Below, one piece after another: positions 11,373 to 19,400 of a DNA stretch of 64,000 bases. A program made the position numbers and the translations under genes. This stretch comes from Polyangia bacterium (lineage in GTDB: Bacteria > Myxococcota_A > Polyangia > Nannocystales > Nannocystaceae). The stretch is taken from NCBI GenBank assembly GCA_030430565.1, contig JAUIKS010000003.1:248001-312000 (forward strand), read 5' to 3'. The notes beneath the pieces are model-generated. The model was not told the origin of the DNA and did no database searches. It worked only from the letters and a program-made list of their open reading frames with translations. Within the stretch, counting starts at the first letter, position 1. Every line of letters starts with the position of its first letter.

Positions 11373-11564
11373 TCAGCGTCGACGACTCTGTCTCGTGAAC
11401 GTGAAGCCCTGGTCGCGGACGCGGAGCGTCTCCGAAAGCGCGTCGGCGGGGGTCGTGTTGACGCGAACGATGCCCGTCAGCACGAGCTCGATCACCTGCC
11501 CGGCGTCGTTCTCGATCTCGATCATGGTGTCGTGCGCGCGCGGCCGGGGGGCCCGCTTAGGCAT
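11373..11564 (-). CDS. Small protein of unknown function (63 aa)
   Basis: Short product with a basic N-terminus (PKRAPRPR) and an EIENDAGQVIELVLTGIVRV stretch that looks like a small beta-rich domain. Its start lies 8 bases inside the end of the neighbouring minus-strand gene, the layout of a coupled pair. No family recognised. Confidence 0.5.
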   Translation of the reverse strand: MPKRAPRPRAHDTMIEIENDAGQVIELVLTGIVRVNTTPADALSETLRVRDQGFTFTRQSRRR

Positions 11565-11799
11565 CGGCGGCCCCGAGGCCGAAGTGCGCCGGTGGTGGCG
11601 CCGTGCCGACCGACACGTGCAGCGAGACCCGCTTGTCGGCGACCGACGCCAGCAGGGTGATCAACATCAGCGGCCGCGCCCCGTGCTCGAGCAGCGCGGA
11701 GCGGATCACCGCGCTGGCAACCTCGAGACAGGTGCGAAACTCGCGTGCGAGCGGGTCGGTGAGTCGAACCTCGATCCTGTCCTCTGTCGGCGTGTTCAT
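11557..11799 (-). CDS. Small protein of unknown function (80 aa)
   Basis: An ordinary-looking soluble sequence (RIEVRLTDPLAREFRTCLEV, then an Ala/Leu helix). First gene of a two-gene minus-strand unit with the 63-residue gene after it. It is transcribed divergently from the XRE regulator at 11940, and the shared AT-rich space between them carries a palindrome. Confidence 0.55.
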   Translation of the reverse strand: MNTPTEDRIEVRLTDPLAREFRTCLEVASAVIRSALLEHGARPLMLITLLASVADKRVSLHVSVGTAPPPAHFGLGAADA

Positions 11800-11869
11800 G
11801 CTCCGGCTCCTTGTCGTTGTGTCGGGGCGCGATCTTGCCCTATTTGGTTCTATAAAATTTGTTTAATAT

Positions 11870-11882
11870 TAGAAATTTTCTA
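11870..11882. promoter_or_regulatory. Operator-like palindrome between divergent genes
   Basis: TAGAAATTTTCTA has perfect 6-bp arms around a central T. It sits in a strongly AT-rich stretch (about 11840-11884) between the start at 11799 (minus) and the XRE regulator start at 11940 (plus), so it is a candidate binding site for that regulator. Confidence 0.5.
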
Positions 11883-11939
11883 TCAACGCGCGCATTCTCG
11901 CGCCACAGGGCGCGTTTCCGCGAGTGCTAGTCTCGGCCG

Positions 11940-12188
11940 GTGACGAGGGGACAATGTCGCGCAGCCCGCGGCTTGCTGGGCTGGACGCTAACTGACTTGG
12001 CTAACGCGTCCGAGGTCAACCTGAACACGATCTCGAAGTTCGAACGGGGCGACAACACGCCGCGCCCGTCGACGCTCAAGGTGCTTCAACGAGCACTCGA
12101 GGACGCCGGGATCGAGTTCATCCCTGGCAACGGTAAAGGTGCCGGTGTGCGATTCGCACGCGGGCACGCAAACGAGGATGCAGGGTAG
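11940..12188 (+). CDS. XRE-family HTH regulator (82 aa)
   Basis: GTG start. The product is one XRE-type helix-turn-helix: CRAARGLLGWTLTDLANAS, then VNLNTISKFERGDNTPRPST, then a helix ending GIEFI. The CRAARxLLGW opening is shared with the second XRE protein at 15849-16163, so the element carries two regulators of one subtype. It probably represses its own divergent promoter through the palindrome at 11870-11882, and perhaps the 703-residue protein downstream (inference). Confidence 0.85.
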   Translation: MTRGQCRAARGLLGWTLTDLANASEVNLNTISKFERGDNTPRPSTLKVLQRALEDAGIEFIPGNGKGAGVRFARGHANEDAG

Positions 12189-12232
12189 ACGGACGGTGGG
12201 TCACTTCGATCGTACTCGAGCGATCCCGCCAG

Positions 12233-12262
12233 TTGTATTAAACACAATTTAGGCACAATAAT
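12233..12262 (+). promoter_or_regulatory. Candidate sigma-70-type promoter of the 703-aa gene
   Basis: TTGTAT and AATAAT are separated by 18 bases in an AT-rich stretch 28 bases before the start codon at 12290. Confidence 0.45.
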
Positions 12263-12289
12263 TCTTGTTGCAATTTCGAGAACGAGCGC

Positions 12290-14401
12290 ATGCCAACAAA
12301 TATCGATTTTCAAGCTGTCGTCGACCGGTTTACGAAATTGGCGCGCTCAAGACCTTCAGATCAAGTTATCCAGATCCAGGCAGTTGGATTCCGTAAGGGT
12401 GGCAAATGGGTTTCGGCATACTCTGAGGTTTTCATTGCCCGCGAATCGGATATTAAACAATTATCGTCGTTTGAATCCTCCGATATCCGAGTCTTTCGGG
12501 ACAGGGTAGATAGTCTTGAAAAACTATTCAGCAAGCTTGATGCAGCCTCTAGCACTCTCGAGTACCAGTTCGAGAGTGGTGACCTCGTAGAGATTCCGAA
12601 GCTGAACAGTTGGGAGATACATCGAACCCGATGGCCGAGTGAATTTAGCGAGTGGCCATGCACATATGCGATAACTCAACAATCGGTTCGATCAAGCCCC
12701 GACTGGACAAGAAAACTTGTTTCAAGTCGAGAAAACACTCCGTACTTCAACGGAATTAGAGAGTTAATTGCACATGTTTCAAATCTTCCAGTATACCACA
12801 AACTTGACGCACGTGATCGCCGACTCACAATCGTGTCGATTGATCGACGCGGACGTATCCTCCTTGAGGAAGAGACAAAAAAGTATGTAGTACTACGCTG
12901 TGAAGGTGATGAGCTTGGGCAACTTGTCGCGGTTGGACAAATTATCTACTTGGATGGCTCCACGGTTCCACTGCGATATCTAGACCTTAAAGATCGAAAA
13001 AAAATTGCGATCAAAAAGAAAGGTGATGCTGTCAGGGTTGATATCAGTCTTGTGGCGCCAGATGACGAACTGATTTTCTCTCAGGAATATCGGTTGCAGA
13101 TTTTAAGCGGGGCCGAGGTCGAAAATGAATTTGCACAGCGCCACGATGCGGCGAGCCGCTGGCTACAGCTTTCTCTAATCGGTGTAACAGTTAGCGCGGG
13201 TGTTTCTGTTCTCGTCTGGAGGTGGCTATACATTGTTTCGTCCACTGACTTTGCGTTTTTGACAGAGGCGGTGATTTTTATAACTAGCGTGACCTTAACG
13301 ATTGTCGTAGTCATTTTTCTTTCAAATCTTTGGCCGACAGACTCACGTTGGCTCGCGGTAGCAACAAAGAGCGGTGTTCCGTCGGTGCGGAATTTCCTCC
13401 AGTTGTTTGCGTCTATTATAACGCCGTTTGGGCTTGCGTCGACCACCCGTCGGTTTGCGGAGATACTTGATAGCAATAAAGACGTCGAAGTTGACGAATT
13501 GCGAGCACGAGTCGCCGAACTCGAGGGAGGCGCTACGCGACGAAGAGGTTCCTACAGAGCAAAAGAAGAATTGACTACGAATGCAATCGCTGCACCCAAA
13601 AACTCGGAGGCTATTGCGACCGTAAACGAAACGGCCGAAACGACAATGGCTGGAGCAATAGGGAGTGATGCTGTCGCTACTAAAGTGGTCTCGACGAATG
13701 AAACAGGTGCACCGGAAAAGCCACCGCATCAAAAGGAGACGGCGCACTTAAAGGTGAAGCCCCCGTTGCCGAGAAGCAAACCAAGCCAGGCAAGAATGCC
13801 GGTCGCTGTAACCAAGTTCATTAATGAATCGAGGAAGCGACTTCTGGAAGCACTAGATAAACTCGAGGAGAAGGCCAATCGCAACCTATGGTTTGGGCTT
13901 CTTTTGTCCGTTTGTGGCCTTGGGGCGATCGTGTTCGCTGTGTACTCGATATCGATAACGAAACTGGAAAAAATGTCAAACGGAACCTATCAGAATTACT
14001 TGATCCTGCTAACGGTGCCGAAGCTCGTGCTCGGCATACTGTTTGAAATTACAGCGATGTTCTTTCTGCGCTTGTATCGGCAGGGGCTGGATGATTATAA
14101 GTACTATCATAACGAGATTACAAATATTGAGTCAAAATGGATTGCTCTGTGTAGTTCGCTCGAAAACAGTCATGGGCCTATTGCAGCAGCGACCATCGAG
14201 CAGGCGATTGTTAAACTGGCGGAAACAGAACGTAATTTTATATTGAAAAAGGGCGAGTCAACTGTCGGGCTAGAGGTCGATAGGATTCGTCAAGAAACCG
14301 AGCAGCGCTATCTAGAGGCGTTTAACCTGCTTAAGCTTGGAGGGTTCTTTTCAAAGACCAATGAAATTGTGGCCGACAAAACAACAAAACCGAATGCATG
14401 A
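12290..14401 (+). CDS. Large low-GC membrane protein of unknown function (703 aa)
   Basis: Residues 1-285 are a soluble alpha/beta region with no family I recognise. Two TM segments follow (about 291-315 and 322-347), then a helical stretch and a long low-complexity Ala/Thr/Lys/Pro linker (about 400-525). A second TM pair comes at about 562-585 and 596-622. The C-terminal tail is predicted coiled coil (YRQGLDDYKYYHNEITNIES onward). Codon use and GC are far below the surroundings, so it entered recently from a different background. Four TM segments with cytosolic domains, an XRE regulator directly upstream and a mobile setting fit a membrane-acting defence effector, but no known defence family was recognised. 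Confidence 0.85.
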   Translation: MPTNIDFQAVVDRFTKLARSRPSDQVIQIQAVGFRKGGKWVSAYSEVFIARESDIKQLSSFESSDIRVFRDRVDSLEKLFSKLDAASSTLEYQFESGDLVEIPKLNSWEIHRTRWPSEFSEWPCTYAITQQSVRSSPDWTRKLVSSRENTPYFNGIRELIAHVSNLPVYHKLDARDRRLTIVSIDRRGRILLEEETKKYVVLRCEGDELGQLVAVGQIIYLDGSTVPLRYLDLKDRKKIAIKKKGDAVRVDISLVAPDDELIFSQEYRLQILSGAEVENEFAQRHDAASRWLQLSLIGVTVSAGVSVLVWRWLYIVSSTDFAFLTEAVIFITSVTLTIVVVIFLSNLWPTDSRWLAVATKSGVPSVRNFLQLFASIITPFGLASTTRRFAEILDSNKDVEVDELRARVAELEGGATRRRGSYRAKEELTTNAIAAPKNSEAIATVNETAETTMAGAIGSDAVATKVVSTNETGAPEKPPHQKETAHLKVKPPLPRSKPSQARMPVAVTKFINESRKRLLEALDKLEEKANRNLWFGLLLSVCGLGAIVFAVYSISITKLEKMSNGTYQNYLILLTVPKLVLGILFEITAMFFLRLYRQGLDDYKYYHNEITNIESKWIALCSSLENSHGPIAAATIEQAIVKLAETERNFILKKGESTVGLEVDRIRQETEQRYLEAFNLLKLGGFFSKTNEIVADKTTKPNA

Positions 14402-14435
14402 GTATCTTGGAATAGTCTGTCTCTCGCTTGAGAAG

Positions 14436-14456
14436 GGGGCCGGAGCAGCCGGCCCC
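14436..14456 (+). terminator. Hairpin downstream of the 703-aa gene
   Basis: A perfect 8-bp stem (GGGGCCGG/CCGGCCCC) with a 5-base loop, 35 bases after the stop codon. There is no T-run after it, so it may be a non-canonical terminator or a processing hairpin. Confidence 0.45.
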
Positions 14457-14595
14457 AAACCGGCCCCAGACCGCGTACTCGCAATCTGTTCCTTCGAGGG
14501 AAGCGTATCGGCGAGGAGACCCGCGAGACGCTCGAGCGCCGACTGGCATCTCGTAGAGGAGGAGCGAGATACTGCAACTGAAATTCGGCGAAATG

Positions 14596-15048
14596 CTACT
14601 TGAGGCTGTATTTTGTCCCCCGCGCCTTGCCTTCGAACGTCACTGCGCCAGTTTCGATCAACCGGTTCAAGGCCGTGCGCGCTTGTAGCGGCGTCCCTCC
14701 AACCCTAGCCTTGACCTTGGCGCCTGAGACCGGCCCGCCACCTAATTCATTGAGGGCTTCGAGGATCGCTTTGTCGTAAGCTTCGCGGCCAGCTTGGGTT
14801 CGTGTGTTGACCTTCCCGGGTTTTCCATGAGCTGGCTTCGGAGCGTTCTTGGCCTTGGTCTTGCCTCGCTTGTTGGGCTTCCCACCAGCATCCGCGAGCT
14901 GGCCGAGGGTGATCTCCCTGAGCATGGACGCGTGCTCTCCTCGGGTCAGTTCAAGGAGGTCCGCGATCGTTGCCTTGGGATTGGAAAGGATCGCCCTGAC
15001 AAGAGCCTCACGGACGCTGTTCTCGATATCTTCGGTAATTCCGGGCAT
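14596..15048 (-). CDS. Putative winged-helix DNA-binding protein (150 aa)
   Basis: The N-terminal third is helical (ATIADLLELTRGEHASMLRE). A Lys/Pro/Gly-rich linker (about 55-80) resembles nucleic-acid-binding tails. The C-terminal part (YDKAILEALNELGGGPVSGA, then LQARTALNRLIETGAVTF) reads as a winged helix with the wing at the end. It is likely a DNA-binding protein of the element; target unknown. Confidence 0.75.
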   Translation of the reverse strand: MPGITEDIENSVREALVRAILSNPKATIADLLELTRGEHASMLREITLGQLADAGGKPNKRGKTKAKNAPKPAHGKPGKVNTRTQAGREAYDKAILEALNELGGGPVSGAKVKARVGGTPLQARTALNRLIETGAVTFEGKARGTKYSLK

Positions 15049-15058
15049 TTGCGCGAGA

Positions 15059-15340
15059 CTATCTGGATTTGGGAAGCTGTGCTAGTGAGCCGGCTCGCGG
15101 GACAGCGGCATAGGGCGCCACCGCCGCGGGCGAACCTCTACCACCGGTGAGCCGGTGAGAGGAGCCTCGTATGCGCAGCAAAGACGCGATCACAGCGGCA
15201 ACACAGAGTCTTGCCTCGGGAGGACTGGTCCCCTGCACGACAAGTTCGACGGAGATCCAGACAAGGGCTACGAGTCCCGCGAGACACGAAGGGAGAAGCT
15301 GGAGTCTCCGTGACTTTTGATCTGAGCGATGCCGAGACAT
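15059..15340 (-). CDS. Possible small membrane protein (93 aa)
   Basis: Two hydrophobic segments are visible (LLPSCLAGLVALVWISVELVV, and LCVAAVIASLL) after a basic N-terminus. It lies 10 bases upstream of the winged-helix gene on the same strand. The C-terminal half is Ala/Gly/Arg-rich, so the frame could be fortuitous. Confidence 0.35.
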   Translation of the reverse strand: MSRHRSDQKSRRLQLLPSCLAGLVALVWISVELVVQGTSPPEARLCVAAVIASLLRIRGSSHRLTGGRGSPAAVAPYAAVPRAGSLAQLPKSR

Positions 15341-15390
15341 GACGTCAACGATGACTGCGCTCGACGCCCTTCACAAGCTTCGGTGCGAGG

Positions 15391-15800
15391 TCATGATTTC
15401 AGCGATATCGGGTAGTCAGACGAGATCGGGAGCCGAGCACGATGATTGCATGTGCGAGATCGCTCGCACGGACCGCTCGCGGCCATGAGCCTGGTGACAG
15501 CCGACTGCCAAGAGAGCGTCTCGGCGAGCGCGGCCCGCAGTTGCTCGGCTCGTTCAAACGCACGCGCGCGATCTGACAACACGAGGTCAACGGCGCGTGT
15601 CCACGCCGGAATGTCGATTTGGTCATCGCCGGTCACCGCCACAACGCAGCGCCGCGCATGATCGGGTTGCGCTTCACGTAGCAGCTCGCCGAGGTCTGAG
15701 CACAGCGAAGTCGATGACCTGCGCGAGTGCTGGGTCGCTCGATGCGCCCCAGTCCAGAAACTCGAGCGACGGCGTGCCGGGCCCGGCCGACGAGCGCGTC
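15391..15800 (-). pseudogene. Frameshifted remnant of an unknown gene
   Basis: One minus-strand frame reads protein-like near 15720-15790 (PSLEFLDWGASSDPALAQVI). A different frame takes over near 15700 (DLGELLREAQPDHARR, then DIPAWTRAVDLVLSDRARAF). Joining the two gives a continuous, ordinary sequence, so an indel has probably broken the gene. The extreme C-terminus also looks scrambled. Family not recognised. Confidence 0.4.
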
Positions 15801-15827
15801 GACCTTTGCTGACGAGCGCGTCGACCT
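15789..15827. repeat. 17-bp direct repeat, two copies
   Basis: GACGAGCGCGTCGACCT occurs at 15789-15805 and 15811-15827 (period 22). It is next to the broken gene and may mark a slippage event. Confidence 0.6.
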
Positions 15828-15848
15828 GCACGGTCGCCCGCGACCGGG

Positions 15849-16163
15849 CTACGTCTGCGATTCTCGTCGAAGCGTAATCACGGTTCCGTCGTCACAAGTC
15901 ACAGAGCATTCTCCGGGATCCTTCTTCCTGTATTCGAACGTGATCCCGTGGCGCTTGAACGCCGCGAGCAGGTCGCGGCGTGTGCGTCGCTGGATGTTGC
16001 GTTCACCGTTCTCGAATTTTCGAACGGAGCTCGCGCTTACGTCGCTCTCTCGCTCGACGTCCACCAGCGTCCATCCAAGCAGGAGGCGTGCCGCACGACA
16101 GTGCGCGGGGTCGAGCGTCTGATCTCGGAGCGACACATGGGGAACATGCCAGGCGACCAGCAA
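15849..16163 (-). CDS. XRE-family HTH regulator (104 aa)
   Basis: A helix-turn-helix of the same subtype as the protein at 11940: CRAARLLLGWTLVDVERESD, then VSASSVRKFENGER, then LLAAFKRHGITFEY. A short C-terminal beta-like tail (SVTCDDGTVITLRRES) follows. It is divergent from the four-gene operon that starts at 16274, and an inverted repeat pair lies between them, so it probably controls that operon and itself (inference). Confidence 0.82.
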   Translation of the reverse strand: MLVAWHVPHVSLRDQTLDPAHCRAARLLLGWTLVDVERESDVSASSVRKFENGERNIQRRTRRDLLAAFKRHGITFEYRKKDPGECSVTCDDGTVITLRRESQT

Positions 16164-16205
16164 AACACCAAAAATCGCCGCCGCAAGCGGTGATTTACGT
16201 TGTTA

Positions 16206-16258
16206 TTTTGTCTTTGAACGGAAAAAGTCTATCGGCCATTGACAGTTCAGAGACAAAA
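16206..16258. promoter_or_regulatory. Paired inverted operator-like sites
   Basis: TTTTGTCTTTGAA (16206-16218) and TTCAGAGACAAAA (16246-16258) are 13-bp inverted copies with one mismatch, 40 bases apart, between the divergent XRE gene and the operon. The right copy ends just before the operon's ribosome-binding site, a repressor-like position. Confidence 0.6.
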
Positions 16259-16273
16259 AAGGAGCATTTTTAC

Positions 16274-16768
16274 GTGCCAGACAACAACTTCAACACCGTC
16301 GCAGGCGTCCGTTGGGCAGTGCTCCCGCCCACAGTTGCCGCGAACCATCAACCTGCTGCATCGCCTGGCTACCGGCTGGCTGGCTCGCGTCTCTACTACG
16401 TCACGGAACGCGGAGACACGTGGCTGCTTCGTGCTGACGACGGCCGGGTTCAGCTCAAGCCCGAGGAGCCACCGCACGACGCGATCGATGTCAACGAGAA
16501 CGACGACGAGGCGCTCGCCGAACTCATCGACGACATCGCCATTGCGACGGTCGCTGAGGCGGCCGACTCGCTCTCCGGCAGCATGCCACCCGGCATCTAC
16601 CTGTCGAGCGGCTTGTACTACGTCGTGAAGTTCAGCGGCGTGTGGATGCTGTACGGCGATGCGCTGCACGCCGTCTTGCTCCCGGCTCTGCCGGCCTGCG
16701 CCACGCGCGTTGACGTTGTCCCCGAGCAGGTGACGCTCGCGGTCAACGCGATGAAGGAGGTTGGGTAA
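16274..16768 (+). CDS. Unknown small protein, first gene of a four-gene operon (164 aa)
   Basis: The GTG at 16274 is chosen because AAGGAG sits 9 bases upstream and the protein-like sequence begins here; the frame is open further upstream without support. Two similar segments are visible: PGYRLAGSRLYYVTERGDTWLLRADDG and PGIYLSSGLYYVVKFSGVWMLYGDA, both 'G-x-Y-L-S/A-G/S-x-L-Y-Y-V'. They look like an internal duplication of a small beta-rich unit separated by an acidic helix. No family recognised. It overlaps the next gene by one base (TAATG). Confidence 0.7.
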   Translation: MPDNNFNTVAGVRWAVLPPTVAANHQPAASPGYRLAGSRLYYVTERGDTWLLRADDGRVQLKPEEPPHDAIDVNENDDEALAELIDDIAIATVAEAADSLSGSMPPGIYLSSGLYYVVKFSGVWMLYGDALHAVLLPALPACATRVDVVPEQVTLAVNAMKEVG

Positions 16769-17016
16769 TGGGTAGCCATCTACGAGGCGTGAACGGCGAC
16801 GACAAGAAAGCCAGCGTGATTCTCACGCTCCCGCGTCGCGAGCCGCTGTTCTTGGACAGTCTCGGTGATGGGACCCCGCGTCCGATCGTCCTTCATGAGC
16901 CCCTGACGCGCACCCGCATCATCGTGCTCGTGCTCGCCGCCGCGTTGCTTGGCGCCGGGGCATGGTCCGCGCTCACAAACACTGCGGCCTGCTCGACACG
17001 ACTGGAGGCAGCATGA
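16768..17016 (+). CDS. Single-TM small protein, second operon gene (82 aa)
   Basis: A soluble N-terminus (VILTLPRREPLFLDSLGDGT) is followed by one TM helix at about 50-70 (IIVLVLAAALLGAGAWSAL) and a short tail with one Cys. No family recognised. Its stop overlaps the next start (ATGA). Confidence 0.65.
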   Translation: MGSHLRGVNGDDKKASVILTLPRREPLFLDSLGDGTPRPIVLHEPLTRTRIIVLVLAAALLGAGAWSALTNTAACSTRLEAA

Positions 17017-17195
17017 ATCCTCGGCCTGTCCTTACGGCAATGAAGATCGCGCTCGTGCCGGTAGCGCTCATGGAACACGGCACCGTGAAAGATGCCGCGC
17101 GCGCGTGTGGTGTGACCGCCGCTACATTTCGACGGTGGATGAGGCTTTGTGAACGAAAGGTGCCGGCTCACAAGGTCGACGGAGCATTCCGATGA
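17013..17195 (+). CDS. Small HTH protein, third operon gene (60 aa)
   Basis: ATG at 17013 overlaps the previous stop (ATGA), which selects it over the longer open frame. The core, HGTVKDAARACGVTAATFRRWMR, is a Fis/homeodomain-like helix-turn-helix. Its small size suggests an accessory DNA-binding factor. Its stop overlaps the next ATG. Confidence 0.65.
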   Translation: MNPRPVLTAMKIALVPVALMEHGTVKDAARACGVTAATFRRWMRLCERKVPAHKVDGAFR

Positions 17196-17533
17196 GCAGC
17201 TCAAAACGCGACGAACTTCGTCTATTCCAGGTCGGTCAACTGGTCCACCGCTACGCGTTGGTAGGACCCGACTCCCGGCTCCTGACAAGAGCGACCGCGA
17301 CGGAGCGCCTCGAGGTCATTCGACTCGAGCGACCAGGCGATCTGCTTCACGTGGTTCGTCGTATCCCAAGTGGCGATCGAGTCAGAATCTTCCGCCCGGA
17401 CGGAACAAGGATCGGAAGAAACTCCGAACACGAGAATCTCCGGCTGAGAGTCGATCGGCTCACCACAGCATGTTCTGAGGCTGGGCTCGTCCTGGGCGTG
17501 GACCGCTGGGCCCCTGTGAACCGCGACCCCTAA
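17192..17533 (+). CDS. Unknown protein, fourth operon gene (113 aa)
   Basis: Mixed alpha/beta sequence (LRLFQVGQLVHRYALVGPDS; DLLHVVRRIPSGDRVRIFR; NLRLRVDRLTTACSEAG). The ATGA overlap with the HTH gene completes a strictly overlapping four-gene unit under one divergent regulator. No function can be assigned. Confidence 0.6.
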   Translation: MSSSKRDELRLFQVGQLVHRYALVGPDSRLLTRATATERLEVIRLERPGDLLHVVRRIPSGDRVRIFRPDGTRIGRNSEHENLRLRVDRLTTACSEAGLVLGVDRWAPVNRDP

Positions 17534-17714
17534 TTCCGTGGTGGCCGCTGACGGGGCCCTACCCCTCACAGGTAACGAAAACGCGCGACCCCCAGCGCTG
17601 CGCGCTTTCGCGCGAAACACTCGACCCATGGTCCGAACAGCGGAATATCGAGAACTCCCAGATCTTCCTCGGGTGGCTTGTGACGAGCGAGCCGAGGCGG
17701 TCGAAGCTGCTGAG

Positions 17715-19382
17715 GTGCCAACGTCGCGCACGCCCTCTCGAGAGACGCGACGCGACGAAACTGCCAGCTCGCCAACTTGCGTGCTCGCGCTTGCGCTCGC
17801 GCTTGTCATGGGCTGCGGTGGCGACGACAATTCTGGTAGCGATACCGAGAGCGGCGCCACCATGGGTGAGAGCGCAGCCGCGACAACAACGGGTCAGACA
17901 ATCGAAGCGACCGTTACCACCAACGTGGGCGGATCGACCAACACCGGCGGCGACACCACCGACGCGGGCATTGAGCACGAACCGGCCAAGACCCCGCCGC
18001 CTGAGATCGGGGGTTTATTCGCTTGGGATGACGAAGAGTGGACCACCACACCGAGTAAGCGGAAAGTACCCGGTCCGCTGACGATGCGGGTTGACGCGTG
18101 GGCGAAGCAGCTCGAACGCGTTGAGTTCTCCGTCGACAAGGAACTCCCGTTCGCCGTTGCGCAACCATCCGATGGTAGCTACTTCGCCACCGTCGTGCTG
18201 GACCACGCCATGTGGGAAGGGGAGCGGACGTTCACCGCGAGGGCCTTCGACACCGCGGGTCGATCCGCGGAGACGACACTCGACCTCAAGGTAGATTTCC
18301 TCTACCCAAGCGGTTACGCCCAGTCCCTCACATATGCCAAGAGCATCGACGGACACGCCGTTTGGTCCGGCACGGCTACTACCGCCGACGGCTCATTCTG
18401 GGTAGTGGGATACGAGGAGAAGGACGGGGACATACCGCGGTTGCTCGTGGAGCATCGTGCGCCAGACGGCGACGTGATCGCGGCCGACTTCGACTCGCCT
18501 GCATACGGTCAGCCGACCTACGGTCGAAGGGTCGTGGAGCGTGACGGAGCAATCTACGTGCTCGCCTCGCTTCCGAACAAGGACGTCGTAGCCCGCTACC
18601 AAGCGGACGGTACGATCGTCGCCACGTGGGCGCCCAGCAGCGTTGAGTTACATGACGTCGTGGCGACCGGTGACCACGTTGTTGTTGTCGGGAACACTGG
18701 TGAGCTCGGACAGACGAGCACGCTCTTGAGCTCCTGGTGGCTGTCAAACGCGCTCGCTCCCCAGTGGGAGGACCACGTAGAAGGTGATGGCGACCAAAAG
18801 AACTCAGCGCGCCGTGCGAAAATGATCGGCAGTGACTTGATCATCGTCGGATTCGTGGAGCTCTTTGACGAGCGCGCCGGCTACATCGGTGCTCACGATC
18901 CCGCGACCGGCGAGCGGTGGTGGAGCGCCACGCTTTATAACGACGCGGAGGAGGAGGACATCGTTGACGTCGCAGGTACACCCGACGCGATCATCACGAT
19001 CGGTACCGCGACAACCGCGGAGGGAACGCGTCCGCGGCTCCGAAAGATCGGCTGGGGGGAGCCGGTCACGCACGACATCGACAACCTCGTGCACACGGAT
19101 TCTTTCGGTCTGATGATCGCGTCGGCACCAGGCTACGAGTTCGTCATCGGCGCCCGCACGTGCACGAATGAGCCAAAGTGCGGCGCGGTGTTTCGCCGTT
19201 ACGGCTGGGGGACCCCGTATCCCAAGTTGATATGGCACGACCAGACGGACGGCGGTGCCGCCATGACGCCTACGGCCCTCGCTACAGCTCAGTGGGGCTT
19301 CACGCACGGGATTTACGTCTCGAGCGTCAGCTTCGGCCAAGGGCATCACCTCCAGTCGAGCCTGATGCGCTTCCACCCGTGA
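17715..19382 (+). CDS. Large lipoprotein with Ser/Thr linker and beta-propeller-like body
   Basis: The GTG at 17715 is chosen because a lipoprotein leader follows (LALALALVMGCGG, lipobox Cys); the frame extends upstream and ATG 17628 is an alternative. After the Cys comes a Thr/Ser/Gly/Asp linker of about 50 residues. An Ig-like segment follows (MRVDAWAKQLERVEFSVDKE, then TFTARAFDTAGRSAETTLDL). The rest has repeated 'WVVGYEE', 'VVVVGNTG', 'LIIVGFVE', 'IITIGTAT' strands typical of beta-propellers in myxobacterial surface lipoproteins. It is unusual to find such a gene as cargo of an integrative element. Role unknown. Confidence 0.8.
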   Translation: MPTSRTPSRETRRDETASSPTCVLALALALVMGCGGDDNSGSDTESGATMGESAAATTTGQTIEATVTTNVGGSTNTGGDTTDAGIEHEPAKTPPPEIGGLFAWDDEEWTTTPSKRKVPGPLTMRVDAWAKQLERVEFSVDKELPFAVAQPSDGSYFATVVLDHAMWEGERTFTARAFDTAGRSAETTLDLKVDFLYPSGYAQSLTYAKSIDGHAVWSGTATTADGSFWVVGYEEKDGDIPRLLVEHRAPDGDVIAADFDSPAYGQPTYGRRVVERDGAIYVLASLPNKDVVARYQADGTIVATWAPSSVELHDVVATGDHVVVVGNTGELGQTSTLLSSWWLSNALAPQWEDHVEGDGDQKNSARRAKMIGSDLIIVGFVELFDERAGYIGAHDPATGERWWSATLYNDAEEEDIVDVAGTPDAIITIGTATTAEGTRPRLRKIGWGEPVTHDIDNLVHTDSFGLMIASAPGYEFVIGARTCTNEPKCGAVFRRYGWGTPYPKLIWHDQTDGGAAMTPTALATAQWGFTHGIYVSSVSFGQGHHLQSSLMRFHP

Positions 19383-19400
19383 TCGGCGATAGACTCCGCG

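Noticed and set aside
15980-16273. Upstream extension of the first operon gene to 15980
   Set aside because: That part overlaps the divergent XRE gene and reads as antisense; the GTG at 16274 has a strong ribosome-binding site.
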